From Alphaproteobacteria bacterium (GTDB taxonomy: Bacteria; Pseudomonadota; Alphaproteobacteria; Micavibrionales; UBA2020): a stretch of DNA of 64,000 nucleotides. Positions within the stretch are counted from its first letter, which is position 1. Every line of letters begins with the position of its first letter. The stretch lies in the NCBI GenBank assembly GCA_025934695.1, contig JAICWS010000001.1, positions 897,301-961,300 on the forward strand, given 5' to 3'. The position numbers were made by a program, and so were the translations under genes. Of the stretch, positions 7,985-15,910 are shown one piece after another. The notes under the pieces were generated by a model that saw only the letters and a list, made by a program, of their open reading frames with translations, searched no databases and was not told the DNA's origin.

Positions 7985-9046
7985 TTACACGGTCGGGTCG
8001 CGGCGCTTGAAGAACTTCTTGACTGCCGCAAAGCCCGCCGCCACGCCCGCGACGATCACGGCCTTCGCCTTCAGGATGAAGGCCGCCGCCAGGGCGATAA
8101 GACCCACTTTCTTCGCGACCAGCCCGCCGAACAGCGCCATCAGCCCGTATTCCGCGATCTTGTCGGTCTTGGGGTCGAAGTTCTCGTATTTCTTGCCTTC
8201 GTTGAAATGCAGGTCGCCGAGCAGGGTCGCCGCCACTTTCTTGTCGGCATCGACGGTCGAGCGCTGGGTGAGCAGGTTGAGGCTGATGTAGCCGCCGCGG
8301 CCCAGTGCGAACGTGTTATAGTTGATGGAATTCTCATCAGCGGCTTTTGCGCCCGCCTCTTTCGCCTCGACCGACCAGATCAGCTGGTGCGCCTTTGAAT
8401 CGTAATGCGGCTGTTCGATCCAGCCGACGATTTCGAATTCGGGAATGCCGCGCGCCTTGCGGTCCTCGTTTGATTCCGCGACGCCGCGCTTCATGTCGGC
8501 CAGGATATCGTCGGGCTTGATGCTGCCCTGGTCGTCGTCCTTGATGAAGCCGCTGTCATCGAACTTGGCGACCACCGCCCATCCATTCTTTTCGCGGTCC
8601 TCGGGCAGGAACATGCCGTAGAATCCGTCTCCCTCTTCCTTGTTGCCGGACGCTTCGAGGATTTTGAGCGCGAGATCCTTGGGCACGAAGACCATGCCCT
8701 GCGGCATGTCCATGACCGCCTGGTCGCCCAGCGGCACCTTGGCGGGCCCGTGCACGAGCTGCGCCTGCGCCGCCGCCGCTTGCTTGTCGGCGCTAGTGGC
8801 AGACGCATCGGGTGCGGACGTCGCTTCGGAGGCTGAAGCCGCATCGGGTGCCGAAGCGGCGTCGGATGCTGAAGCGGGGTCGGATGCTGAAGGCGCGTCG
8901 GATGCTGACGCCGCGTCTGATGCGGCATCCGGCGCCTGGGCCGCGGGCGCCTCTTCTTTTTGCTGCGCATGCGCATATATCGGCGCGGCGCTGACCAGCG
9001 CCAGGGCGATCAGGACAGTGAAAACGGAATTTTTTGAAAACGGCAT
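7985..9046 (-). CDS. DUF2167 membrane protein with an Ala/Ser/Asp-rich linker
   Basis: Read from ATG at 9046 with AAGGGGAAAG 4-6 bases upstream; 353 residues. It has a signal peptide ('VFTVLIALALVSAAPIYAHA'), then a low-complexity stretch of repeated 'ASDA/ASDP/APDA' units (about residues 36-85). The DUF2167 body carries 'LPEDREKNGWAVVAKFDDSG', 'GSIKPDDILADMKRG' and 'IVGWIEQPHYD'. Near the C-terminus hydrophobic segments ('LIALAAAFILKAKAVIVAGV') are followed by a basic tail 'KKFFKRRDPTV', so it sits in the inner membrane with most of the chain in the periplasm. Family function is not established. It is probably co-transcribed with the M50 protease. Confidence 0.82.
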   Translation of the reverse strand: MPFSKNSVFTVLIALALVSAAPIYAHAQQKEEAPAAQAPDAASDAASASDAPSASDPASASDAASAPDAASASEATSAPDASATSADKQAAAAQAQLVHGPAKVPLGDQAVMDMPQGMVFVPKDLALKILEASGNKEEGDGFYGMFLPEDREKNGWAVVAKFDDSGFIKDDDQGSIKPDDILADMKRGVAESNEDRKARGIPEFEIVGWIEQPHYDSKAHQLIWSVEAKEAGAKAADENSINYNTFALGRGGYISLNLLTQRSTVDADKKVAATLLGDLHFNEGKKYENFDPKTDKIAEYGLMALFGGLVAKKVGLIALAAAFILKAKAVIVAGVAAGFAAVKKFFKRRDPTV

Positions 9047-9250
9047 GTTCTTTCCCCTTAAAAAAATGCACCCGTGATTTAAACGGCTGAGCCAGAATAG
9101 CATGGAAATATGACCTAAAGGTAAAGCGGTCCGCGTCACCAAGTCCATCGCGTCAGCAAGTCCATATAGCGTTCATTTCTGAAAAATTAAGCGACGCGAC
9201 TACTATGTTAATTGTCCATTGCCCTGCGCCACCTCGACTCGAAAAAGAAA

Positions 9251-9281
9251 AACGCACGCATCGGGGCGCGATACGTGCGTT
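9251..9281. terminator. Hairpin flanked by A and T runs
   Basis: AACGCACG (9251-9258) pairs with CGTGCGTT (9274-9281). A-rich sequence precedes it and TCTTTT follows, so it could stop transcription on either strand. It lies between two divergent genes, where no long transcript is expected to end, so an attenuator or another structured element is possible. Confidence 0.4.
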
Positions 9282-9407
9282 CTTTTCCGAACCTGTCAAA
9301 GGCTCAAGAACTTGTCGGGAATTGCCTGGCGATTCCCGTCGAATGACGGGGCATATGAGCAAATCCCGGAGCCTTTATCAAGTTTTTTATGTTTTAACTG
9401 TTTCTAG

Positions 9408-9437
9408 TTGAAAAACACCATAAAAACGTGATAAAAT
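9408..9437 (+). promoter_or_regulatory. Sigma70-like promoter of the SufR-like regulator
   Basis: TTGAAA (9408-9413), an 18-base spacer and TAAAAT (9432-9437) lie about 30 bases before the TTG start at 9467. The surrounding sequence is AT-rich. If the regulator controls itself, its operator should overlap this stretch. Confidence 0.5.
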
Positions 9438-9466
9438 GAGGTTTACCCACAATACTGGAGCAGGCT

Positions 9467-10114
9467 TTGCAGACGTCTTTAGACAGACCCGCCGGCGGTA
9501 CACAGGGGGAGCTCCTGCGGGAGCTCCTGCGCCATAAAAGCGGGCTGACCATCGATGCGCTATCGGAAAAACAGGGCATCAGCCGCAATGCCGTGCGCCA
9601 GCACCTGCTGGGGCTGGAGCGCGACGGGCTTGTCTCGCGCGGCGAGGCCCTGCCCTCCGGCGGCCGGCCCGAGCATGTTTATATCATCACCCCAAAGGGG
9701 CTCGAGCTTTTCCCGCGCCAGTATTCCTGGATGTCGGAACTGCTGTTGCAGGCCATGCATAAAAGCATCGGCGACGACAAGCTCGAACAGAACCTTGCCG
9801 CCATGGGCGAAGATGTCGGCGCATCCCTGAAAAACCAGTTGCCGGGCGCGACCGGATCGGCTGTCCAGATCGGCGCGCTGGCGGGCGCCATGACAGGCCT
9901 GGGCTATGACGCGGAAACGGACTTCGAGAATGGCGAGACCGTCATCCGGGCGCATAATTGCGTGTTCCACAAGCTGGCACGGCAATATCCGCAGATCTGC
10001 AAATTCGACACCTCCCTGCTCTCCGCCGCAACCGGCAGCGCGGTCGAACAGACCAGCTGCATGGCGCGCGGCGACAATGCCTGCTGCTTCCGTTTCGGCA
10101 AGCCGAAGAAATAG
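9467..10114 (+). CDS. SufR-like Fe-S-sensing winged-helix repressor
   Basis: 215 residues from TTG at 9467 (TGGAG 8 bases upstream). Residues 13-80 form a winged helix ('LRHKSGLTIDALSEKQGISR' followed by NAVRQHLLGLERDGL and the wing 'SGGRPEHVYIITPKGLELF'). The C-terminal half carries Cys165, Cys178, Cys198, Cys206 and Cys207, plus His163 and His168, in contexts typical of the SufR/COG2345 family ('NCVFHKLARQYPQICKFD', 'CMARGDNACCFRF'). Cyanobacterial SufR has four C-terminal Cys spaced CX12CX13CX14C. Here Cys165, Cys178 and Cys207 match the first, second and fourth, and the third is missing. No suf or isc genes are in the window; the next gene on the same strand is a ClC antiporter. Fe-S sensing is inferred. 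Confidence 0.7.
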   Translation: MQTSLDRPAGGTQGELLRELLRHKSGLTIDALSEKQGISRNAVRQHLLGLERDGLVSRGEALPSGGRPEHVYIITPKGLELFPRQYSWMSELLLQAMHKSIGDDKLEQNLAAMGEDVGASLKNQLPGATGSAVQIGALAGAMTGLGYDAETDFENGETVIRAHNCVFHKLARQYPQICKFDTSLLSAATGSAVEQTSCMARGDNACCFRFGKPKK

Positions 10115-10310
10115 CCCCCCTTTGAGTCTCTCTGATAAACAGCACCCGCAAGGGTATCCGGCGAAGAGAAATACAACTTTTGATTGTCCTTCATGAAGAA
10201 GTTTATCGTTGATTCTATTGGACTTTTTTAACCTGGACCTCCGCCCTACTGGAAAGCCTTCCCGAAATCAGCTAGCATTACTTATCGGCTCCAGCTTTTG
10301 GTCGGTTAAA

Positions 10311-11672
10311 ATGACTTCCATCAACGAGGATTTTTCGCACGCGACGCCACTTTCATGGCGGACGCGCAGGCTTATCCATGAATTAGGATCGCTCACGCTC
10401 TGGCGGCAGCGGTTTTCGTTCTGGGCGGGCGCGATCCTCCTGGGCCTGCTGGCCGCCGGCTTCAGCGTCGTGGCCGATCATGTGCAGGCGGCGTTCCTCG
10501 TCGCCGTGAAGGCGAGCCCTTACTGGCCGCTTCTCATCACGCCGCTCGTGTTCGGCGCAACCGCCTGGATGACGCGCAAATGGTTTCCCAGCATTCCGGG
10601 CAGCGGCATTCCGCAGGCGATCGCCGCGCATAAAACGCGCGCGACGGCGGAGCGCCAGTGGCTGCTGGGTCCGCGCGTGATTTTCGGCAAGATGGCGCTG
10701 ACCGCGCTCGGGCTTTTGGGCGGCGCTTCCATTGGGCGCGAAGGACCCACGGTGCAGGTCGGCGCGTCGCTGCTGATGCTCTGTTCCGGCGCGCGGTCGC
10801 AGAATGCGGTGCGCGGATTTATCCTGGCCGGGGCGGCTGCAGGCGTGGCCGCCGCTTTCAACACCCCCATTGCGGGCATCGTTTTCGCCATCGAGGAAAT
10901 GGCGCGCGGCTTCCAGCGCCGCACCAGCGGCCTGGTGCTGATCGCCATCGTCCTGTCGGGCGCAGCCTCGATGAGCATCCTTGGGAACTATAATTATTTC
11001 GGCAAGGCGGACGCGCAGTTTTCGCTGGTCACCGATTGCTGGCCGCTTTTCGTCATCGGCGTGGCGGGCGGCTTTGCGGGCAGCCTCTTCGCCTGGGCGC
11101 TGACGCGCGGCAAGCTGTTGTTGCAGCGGGCGTCGCGGGGCCTTGTCGGCAAATATCCGATCAGCTTCGCCGTCACCTGCGGGCTGATTGTGGCGGCGCT
11201 CGGTGTTGCGACCCACGCCGCGACCTACGGCACCGGTTACGCGCTGGCGAACGCGATACTACACGGCAAGGAAACCGCGTCCTGGGGTTGCTCCATCGCC
11301 AAGTTCCTCGCCACCACCCTCTCCGCCATCAGCGGCCTGCCGGGCGGCATCTTCTCGCCCAGCCTGTCGGTCGGCGCGGCCTTGGGCTCGTCGGTGGCGG
11401 ACTGGTTTCCGCATAGCTCCGTGCAGACCGTCGTGCTGTTGATGATGGTCGCTTACTTCTCGGGTGTGACGCAGGCGCCGATCACGGCTGCGATCATCGT
11501 TTTTGAAGTGACCGGCAAGTCGGTGATGCCCGCCCCGCTCGTGGCGGTCGCCATCCTCGCTTGCGGCGTGTCGCGGCTGATGAGCCCCATATCGCTCTAT
11601 CACGCGCTGGCCCGCGATTTCGCCGCCTTGGCGGCGCGCAATGCGCCCGCCGATAAATCCGCAACGACATAA
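10311..11672 (+). CDS. ClC-family Cl-/H+ antiporter
   Basis: Read from ATG at 10311, 453 residues, within the usual range. All ClC signatures are present: 'GSGIPQA' (97-103), 'GREGPTVQ' (142-149, with the gating Glu144), 'SGLPGGIFSPSL' (341-352) and the chloride-coordinating Tyr in 'SPISLYHAL' (Tyr430). The Glu pair in 'IVFAIEEMARG' (195-196) matches the inner proton gate (Glu203 of E. coli ClcA), which indicates a 2Cl-/H+ exchanger rather than a channel. There is no CBS domain. It follows the SufR-like regulator after about 200 bases. Inner membrane; acid-stress or chloride balance is the usual role. Confidence 0.9.
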   Translation: MTSINEDFSHATPLSWRTRRLIHELGSLTLWRQRFSFWAGAILLGLLAAGFSVVADHVQAAFLVAVKASPYWPLLITPLVFGATAWMTRKWFPSIPGSGIPQAIAAHKTRATAERQWLLGPRVIFGKMALTALGLLGGASIGREGPTVQVGASLLMLCSGARSQNAVRGFILAGAAAGVAAAFNTPIAGIVFAIEEMARGFQRRTSGLVLIAIVLSGAASMSILGNYNYFGKADAQFSLVTDCWPLFVIGVAGGFAGSLFAWALTRGKLLLQRASRGLVGKYPISFAVTCGLIVAALGVATHAATYGTGYALANAILHGKETASWGCSIAKFLATTLSAISGLPGGIFSPSLSVGAALGSSVADWFPHSSVQTVVLLMMVAYFSGVTQAPITAAIIVFEVTGKSVMPAPLVAVAILACGVSRLMSPISLYHALARDFAALAARNAPADKSATT

Positions 11673-11675
11673 CAA

Positions 11676-13145
11676 CTACTTGCTGCGCGAGGCGTCCTTT
11701 TCCTGCGCGGGCATGGCCTGTTCGGCCAAGGGGATCGGCGGCAGGGATTTGACGGCGTCCTCGATCTTTGCGGAGAAGCTGCGCGGCTCCGCGGGCGGCA
11801 GCGGAGGCGGTTCTCGTTTCGGATCGGCGAACCTCAACGTCGAAGTCAGGTCGCCGAAGGTTTGCCGCCGCCAGTCGCTGATGTTCGGCTCCTTCACCCC
11901 GGTGAATTTTTCCAAGAGGCGCAGGTTCGAGGTGTGGTCGAACCTCTCGCTGCAGACCCAGCCGCCCGCCGTCCAGGGCGAGACGAGGATGCAGGGCACG
12001 CGAAAGCCCGCGCCGACGGGCATGCGCATCACATATTCGCCGGGCGTGCCGGGACGCGGCCAGGGCGGCGCCACATGGTCGAAGATGCCGTCGTTTTCGT
12101 CATAGCTGAGGACGAACAGCGTCTTGGCCCAGACATCCGGGTTCGAGGCGATCGCGCCGATCTTGCGCGCAATAAAGGCCGCGCCGTCGGCGGGCGTGAA
12201 GTCGGGGTGCTCAGACTCATCGCTCGTCGGGATGATCCAGGATACGGCGGGCAGCCTGTCGTGCCGGGCATCGTGTTCGAACTGTCCGTCGCCGCCGCGC
12301 CGCATGCCGCGCTCGTACAGCGGGGTGCCCGTTGCAGCGTTTTGAAAGGTGCGGAAATTTTCGAGCATATTGCAGTCGTAATTGTCGCGTTGCTGGTAGA
12401 CTTTCCAGCTGATCCCCGCCTCCTCCAACCGCTCGGCGTAGGTTTTCCAGGTCAATCCGCCCTCGGGCGGCGTGTTGTTCAGCATCGGCCCGCCGTTGTT
12501 GCCGTCGGCGTCGAGCGTGCCGGTCATCCAGTACATGCGGTTCGGCGAGGTCGGCCCCATCACCGACGAAAAATAATGGTCGCAGAGCGTGAAGGATTCC
12601 GCCAATGCGAAATGGAAAGGAATATCCTCGCGCGCGAAATAGCCCATGCAGTAGGGACCATTCTTGCCGTCCATATCGCGGTGCGTGGAAACCCAGCGGT
12701 CCATATGGCCCTTGTTCCACGACAGATGCTGCGCATACCAGGAATGATCGGTGCTGGGTGTTTTCTGCGCCGCGCTCGCGCGCGTGTCGAGATGGAACGG
12801 CAGCAGGTAGCCGAGCGGGTTCACCGGGTCGGGCTGATGAAAGACGGACTTGCCGGTCGGGAGCATCATCGGGTTCGGATCGCTAAAGCCGCGCACGCCT
12901 GCCATCGTCCCGAAGTAATGGTCGAAGGAGCGGTTCTCCTGCATCAGCAGGACGATGTGCTTGATGTCGCCGAAAGTGCCGGGCCGGTTCGGCGTTTGCG
13001 CAAGCGCGCGCTGCACGCTGATGGGAAGAAAAGATCGTGCCGCCGCCGCGAGCGTAACACCGCCCAGGCGGCGCAACAGGTTCCGGCGCGTTAGCCTCTG
13101 CTGGAGAAACGGCTGATCGTCTGAAAGATCGCCTGGCGCAGTCAT
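11676..13145 (-). CDS. Tat-exported phospholipase C-family phosphoesterase
   Basis: 489 residues from ATG at 13145. The N-terminus has a twin-arginine signal ('LTRRNLLRRLGGVTLAAAA'). The body is a PF04185 phosphoesterase: 'IKHIVLLMQENRSFDHYFGT' is the metal-binding opening, followed by 'SPNRMYWMTGT', 'WIIPTSDESEHPDFTPADG' and 'LFVLSYDENDGIFDHVAPP'. These match non-haemolytic phospholipase C and AcpA-type enzymes, which hydrolyse phosphodiester headgroups in the periplasm or outside the cell. It is shorter than Pseudomonas PlcN because it lacks the C-terminal DUF756 repeats. It converges on the ClC gene with 3 bases between the stops. Lipid or phosphate-monoester substrate not decided. Confidence 0.85.
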   Translation of the reverse strand: MTAPGDLSDDQPFLQQRLTRRNLLRRLGGVTLAAAARSFLPISVQRALAQTPNRPGTFGDIKHIVLLMQENRSFDHYFGTMAGVRGFSDPNPMMLPTGKSVFHQPDPVNPLGYLLPFHLDTRASAAQKTPSTDHSWYAQHLSWNKGHMDRWVSTHRDMDGKNGPYCMGYFAREDIPFHFALAESFTLCDHYFSSVMGPTSPNRMYWMTGTLDADGNNGGPMLNNTPPEGGLTWKTYAERLEEAGISWKVYQQRDNYDCNMLENFRTFQNAATGTPLYERGMRRGGDGQFEHDARHDRLPAVSWIIPTSDESEHPDFTPADGAAFIARKIGAIASNPDVWAKTLFVLSYDENDGIFDHVAPPWPRPGTPGEYVMRMPVGAGFRVPCILVSPWTAGGWVCSERFDHTSNLRLLEKFTGVKEPNISDWRRQTFGDLTSTLRFADPKREPPPLPPAEPRSFSAKIEDAVKSLPPIPLAEQAMPAQEKDASRSK

Positions 13146-13244
13146 GAGAAACCCCGGAGGAAGTGCGAAATAATGCACTGTTCAATTTAAGATAAGTGCC
13201 CCTGTAAGAATGTCAACGCATTGGAATTAAACGAAACTAAGCCT

Positions 13245-13273
13245 TTGACATAACTGCATTTCCCGCCTATCCT
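13245..13273 (+). promoter_or_regulatory. Near-consensus sigma70 promoter
   Basis: TTGACA (13245-13250), a 17-base spacer and TATCCT (13268-13273) lie 44 bases before the ATG at 13317. This is the best promoter match I saw in the window, and it points at the gene with two copies of one domain. Confidence 0.65.
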
Positions 13274-13316
13274 TCCCCTTTTAGAAATTCAATTCCAGCC
13301 GAGGAGCCTCATCACC

Positions 13317-13778
13317 ATGACCGCAGAAAAATCCGTCACCATCCGGCTTCCGAAAGAAGAGTTCCAGAATTTCGCCGCCAGCTTCGGCGCCCCGGAAGCG
13401 AAGAGTCTGACCGATGCGTTCAACACCGCATCAGCGGAACTCGACCGCAAGGAAAGCCGAAATGTCTTTGCGAGATACTTCGGCCTCGACGGCGGCTATG
13501 GCACGGCGGAGATCGCGGGCGTCGGCAAAGCCTGGCTGACGCTGGATGCGGACGGCATCGTCGAAGTCGAACTGCCGGAAAGCGAATTCAAAAAACTGTC
13601 GGCTGGCGCAACCGGCGACGCGGGCAAGGCCCTCTCCACCGCTTTCGCCGCCGCCTCCGCCGACATCTCGCGCAAGGAAGCCCGCAGCGCCATCGTCAAC
13701 TACTTCGACCTCAACAGCCGCGTCAGCTCCGCCCCCGTCGAGCCGCTGAAGAACACGGTGCTGAGCGTTTGGAGGTAG
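13317..13778 (+). CDS. Unknown protein made of two copies of one ~60-residue domain
   Basis: 153 residues, cytosolic, with GAGGAG 11 bases before the ATG. Residues 5-62 and 80-136 are clearly related: 'VTIRLPKEEFQNFAASFG' aligns with 'VEVELPESEFKKLSAGAT', 'LTDAFNTASAELDRKESR' with 'LSTAFAAASADISRKEAR', and 'FARYFGLDGGYGTA' with 'IVNYFDLNSRVSSA'. Each copy would be a beta strand, a helix, a longer helix carrying the '.RKE.R' motif, then a short strand. I do not know this domain. A strong promoter (13245-13273) suggests good expression. It stands alone between the phospholipase and a cluster of unknown genes on the other strand. Confidence 0.75.
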   Translation: MTAEKSVTIRLPKEEFQNFAASFGAPEAKSLTDAFNTASAELDRKESRNVFARYFGLDGGYGTAEIAGVGKAWLTLDADGIVEVELPESEFKKLSAGATGDAGKALSTAFAAASADISRKEARSAIVNYFDLNSRVSSAPVEPLKNTVLSVWR

Positions 13779-13828
13779 GAAGTGACCTGTTGGCTTCACC
13801 GAGAGCTATTTATTGAATGGATTGCACT

Positions 13829-14434
13829 TTATCTACCGCGGAAGCCCCAGGGAGGGCTGTAGGGCCCCGAGGGACCAAAATAGCCCGGGTATTCAGAAAC
13901 GGTTTGGCGGGGAGGATTTTTTTTGGGCGAGCCTGCGGCTTCATTACATTCTGCAGTTGATCGGAACTTTTCCTTCAGATAGGGAAAGGTCTTCGTAACG
14001 GCTTCAAGGTGCGGAGAAGGCAAAAAGCCTTCCGTTGTGGCATACCGGTACGCGTACTCTTCAGCATTTTTGCTTCCATCACGTATTTCCTTGACCTTAC
14101 GCGTGGGGAAGAACAAAGGACAAGCGAAAGCAAACGCGAAAGGCGCTCCGATCATGATAGGAAACGCGAGTGGCGGGCACATTGCCACGGCGATAAGGCT
14201 GCCCACCAAGCTCGCTACATAACTGGATACGACGAACCGGCTTTCTTTTCGATCCAACTTGGCGAGCACGGCGGTGCTGCACTCGGTCAGTTCGTGGTAA
14301 CGCAGCAACCGCTCGGCCGGATCAGCAAGTTTACGGATAGCCTCGTATTGTTCGTTCATCAGGCGGATCTGCCTGCGGCCTTTGGCCCCCTGAATTGAGT
14401 TTATAGAGACGTTGCTTGTGACTTCTTCTGACAT
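13829..14434 (-). CDS. Two-helix membrane protein, unknown
   Basis: 201 residues, with GTGGAGGATG 5 bases before the ATG. After about 65 polar residues there are two adjacent hydrophobic helices ('FVVSSYVASLVGSLIAVAM' and 'LAFPIMIGAPFAFAFACPLF'). A cytosolic C-terminal part and a Pro/Gly/Tyr-rich tail ('SEYPGYFGPSGPYSPPWGF') follow. It is the last of three minus-strand genes of unknown function between 13.8 and 15.6 kb. The C-terminal frame is low in complexity but uninterrupted. No family recognised. Confidence 0.6.
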   Translation of the reverse strand: MSEEVTSNVSINSIQGAKGRRQIRLMNEQYEAIRKLADPAERLLRYHELTECSTAVLAKLDRKESRFVVSSYVASLVGSLIAVAMCPPLAFPIMIGAPFAFAFACPLFFPTRKVKEIRDGSKNAEEYAYRYATTEGFLPSPHLEAVTKTFPYLKEKFRSTAECNEAAGSPKKNPPRQTVSEYPGYFGPSGPYSPPWGFRGR

Positions 14435-14517
14435 TTTTCATCCTCCACTTCAAGATTCACGGCTGACGCGCGACAAGATGGATGAGTTGCAGTCCTGACT
14501 GCTAAAGGGAAGCCCCG

Positions 14518-14985
14518 TCACGATACCACTCCCCTGAGCGTTGCCTGCCTGACGACGAATTTGAGCGCCGCCTTACAATTGTCGATGTCCGATTTGACGG
14601 TTTCATGTCGCGTGGAGTCGTAATAATAGCCGTCGACCTTGACGAGATCGCCGATTGCCCTTACCTCGCCGGCAGAGCTGATCTCGATGGTCATCTTGCC
14701 GTCGGTTCTCGTCGTCGCCGAGCCAAAGCCGGGCAGCGCGGAGATGGTCGGGATATTGGTTTCGATAACGGCTCCATCGTTGCGCTCATGGCATTCAAAC
14801 GAAAAGCGCGAGCCCGGCATCGCTTCGAGGTCTTTCAACGGACGGCAGATGTTCTCGAAGACTTTCGTCAGAAGCGCTTTGTGCTTGCGTTGCCCTTCTT
14901 CCTCGCGCGCGACGTCGATCCGCATTTCACTCTTGGCTTCCTGGATCCAGCTTGTAAGTACGTAATTTTTTTCTTGTCCGGGCAT
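14518..14985 (-). CDS. Unknown cytosolic protein
   Basis: 155 residues from the ATG at 14985, with GGAGG 8 bases upstream; the earlier in-frame start at 15006 lacks a site. It opens with a charged helix ('TSWIQEAKSEMRIDVAREEE'), then beta-rich sequence ('SRFSFECHERNDGAVIETNI', 'GKMTIEISSAGEVRAIGDLV') and a C-terminal helix 'DIDNCKAALKFVVRQATLRG'. It has no signal peptide, membrane segment or known motif. It lies between two small membrane proteins on the same strand, with gaps of about 83 bases downstream and 111 upstream. Function not inferred. Confidence 0.6.
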   Translation of the reverse strand: MPGQEKNYVLTSWIQEAKSEMRIDVAREEEGQRKHKALLTKVFENICRPLKDLEAMPGSRFSFECHERNDGAVIETNIPTISALPGFGSATTRTDGKMTIEISSAGEVRAIGDLVKVDGYYYDSTRHETVKSDIDNCKAALKFVVRQATLRGVVS

Positions 14986-15096
14986 TTTTTTCCTCCGTTT
15001 ATGCACACTTACGTTATATCCAAAATCGTTTCAGGAAGGGCGCCGGTGAAATCCCCGGTGCCCTTCCCGTCATGTCGCAGAACGGATGAACCGTCC

Positions 15097-15615
15097 TTAT
15101 AAACTCCTCGTCGCCGCAGGCGGCACGGGAACCGGTGCCGCGGGACCATCTGCGGGCGTGTTCGCGACGGCCTCCGCGAATGCCGCGGCGGCGGCGCCTT
15201 TTTCGGGAAGCTGCGCCTTCTGCTGCGTGTAATGCTCGACCTGCTTCTGCAGGTCGCCGATGCGCGCGTCGAGAACAGTCTTGTATTTTTCGGTGAGAAC
15301 GCCGCTATCGATGTCGCGATCGATATCCGCCTTGGCTTCTTCGCGCGACGCGCGGTTCGCCTTGCCCGTGAGCGCGCCATGCGTGAAAACCGCGGTTGCG
15401 GCTAAAATCCCCAAGGGAATAGCGGTGATGAAGGCGGTGGCCGTCAGCAGCAACGCGGCCCCGAAGGGTTGGATGTCAATCTTGCCCAGTGCCGCTTCCA
15501 TCTTGTCATTCATGTTTGTCAGCGCCTTCCAGAAACCGGTCCGGCGCTGGCGCGCGGCCTGGTAATAGTCAGCGCCATATTTTTCGTGAATGTCTTTTTT
15601 GAGCTGATCGTCCAT
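15097..15615 (-). CDS. Small membrane protein with coiled coil, unknown
   Basis: 172 residues from ATG at 15615 (AAAGGA 9 bases upstream). A basic amphipathic N-terminus precedes one long hydrophobic segment ('AALLLTATAFITAIPLGIL', about residues 53-78), followed by 'SREEAKADIDRDIDSG' and a likely coiled coil 'YKTVLDARIGDLQKQVEHYT'. It ends in an Ala/Pro-rich tail. First of three unknown minus-strand genes, divergent from the frameshifted Sel1 gene. No known family. Confidence 0.6.
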   Translation of the reverse strand: MDDQLKKDIHEKYGADYYQAARQRRTGFWKALTNMNDKMEAALGKIDIQPFGAALLLTATAFITAIPLGILAATAVFTHGALTGKANRASREEAKADIDRDIDSGVLTEKYKTVLDARIGDLQKQVEHYTQQKAQLPEKGAAAAAFAEAVANTPADGPAAPVPVPPAATRSL

Positions 15616-15910
15616 GAGAGTGTCCTTTGCAAAACGGGGAACCACAAAAATCCTTTGCGGTGTTTTGCAAGTGGCGCTGCTACGGGACCCGGACGTGAAA
15701 CCCTAAACCATCCGGCGTAAGATGCAGGCTGCGGGGACAACGATACCGATTCTCCGCTATTATGTCAAATTAATTTCGGTGCATCGCCGGTCGTTCCACA
15801 AGCCATTGTCACTTTCGGCGTTTTTTTCCCCGCACGGCGCGGTAGGCTGGAAGAAAGGAAGTTCGTTTCGAAGCGGCTATAAGAACCCCCATTACAAGTA
15901 CGGATTTTTC

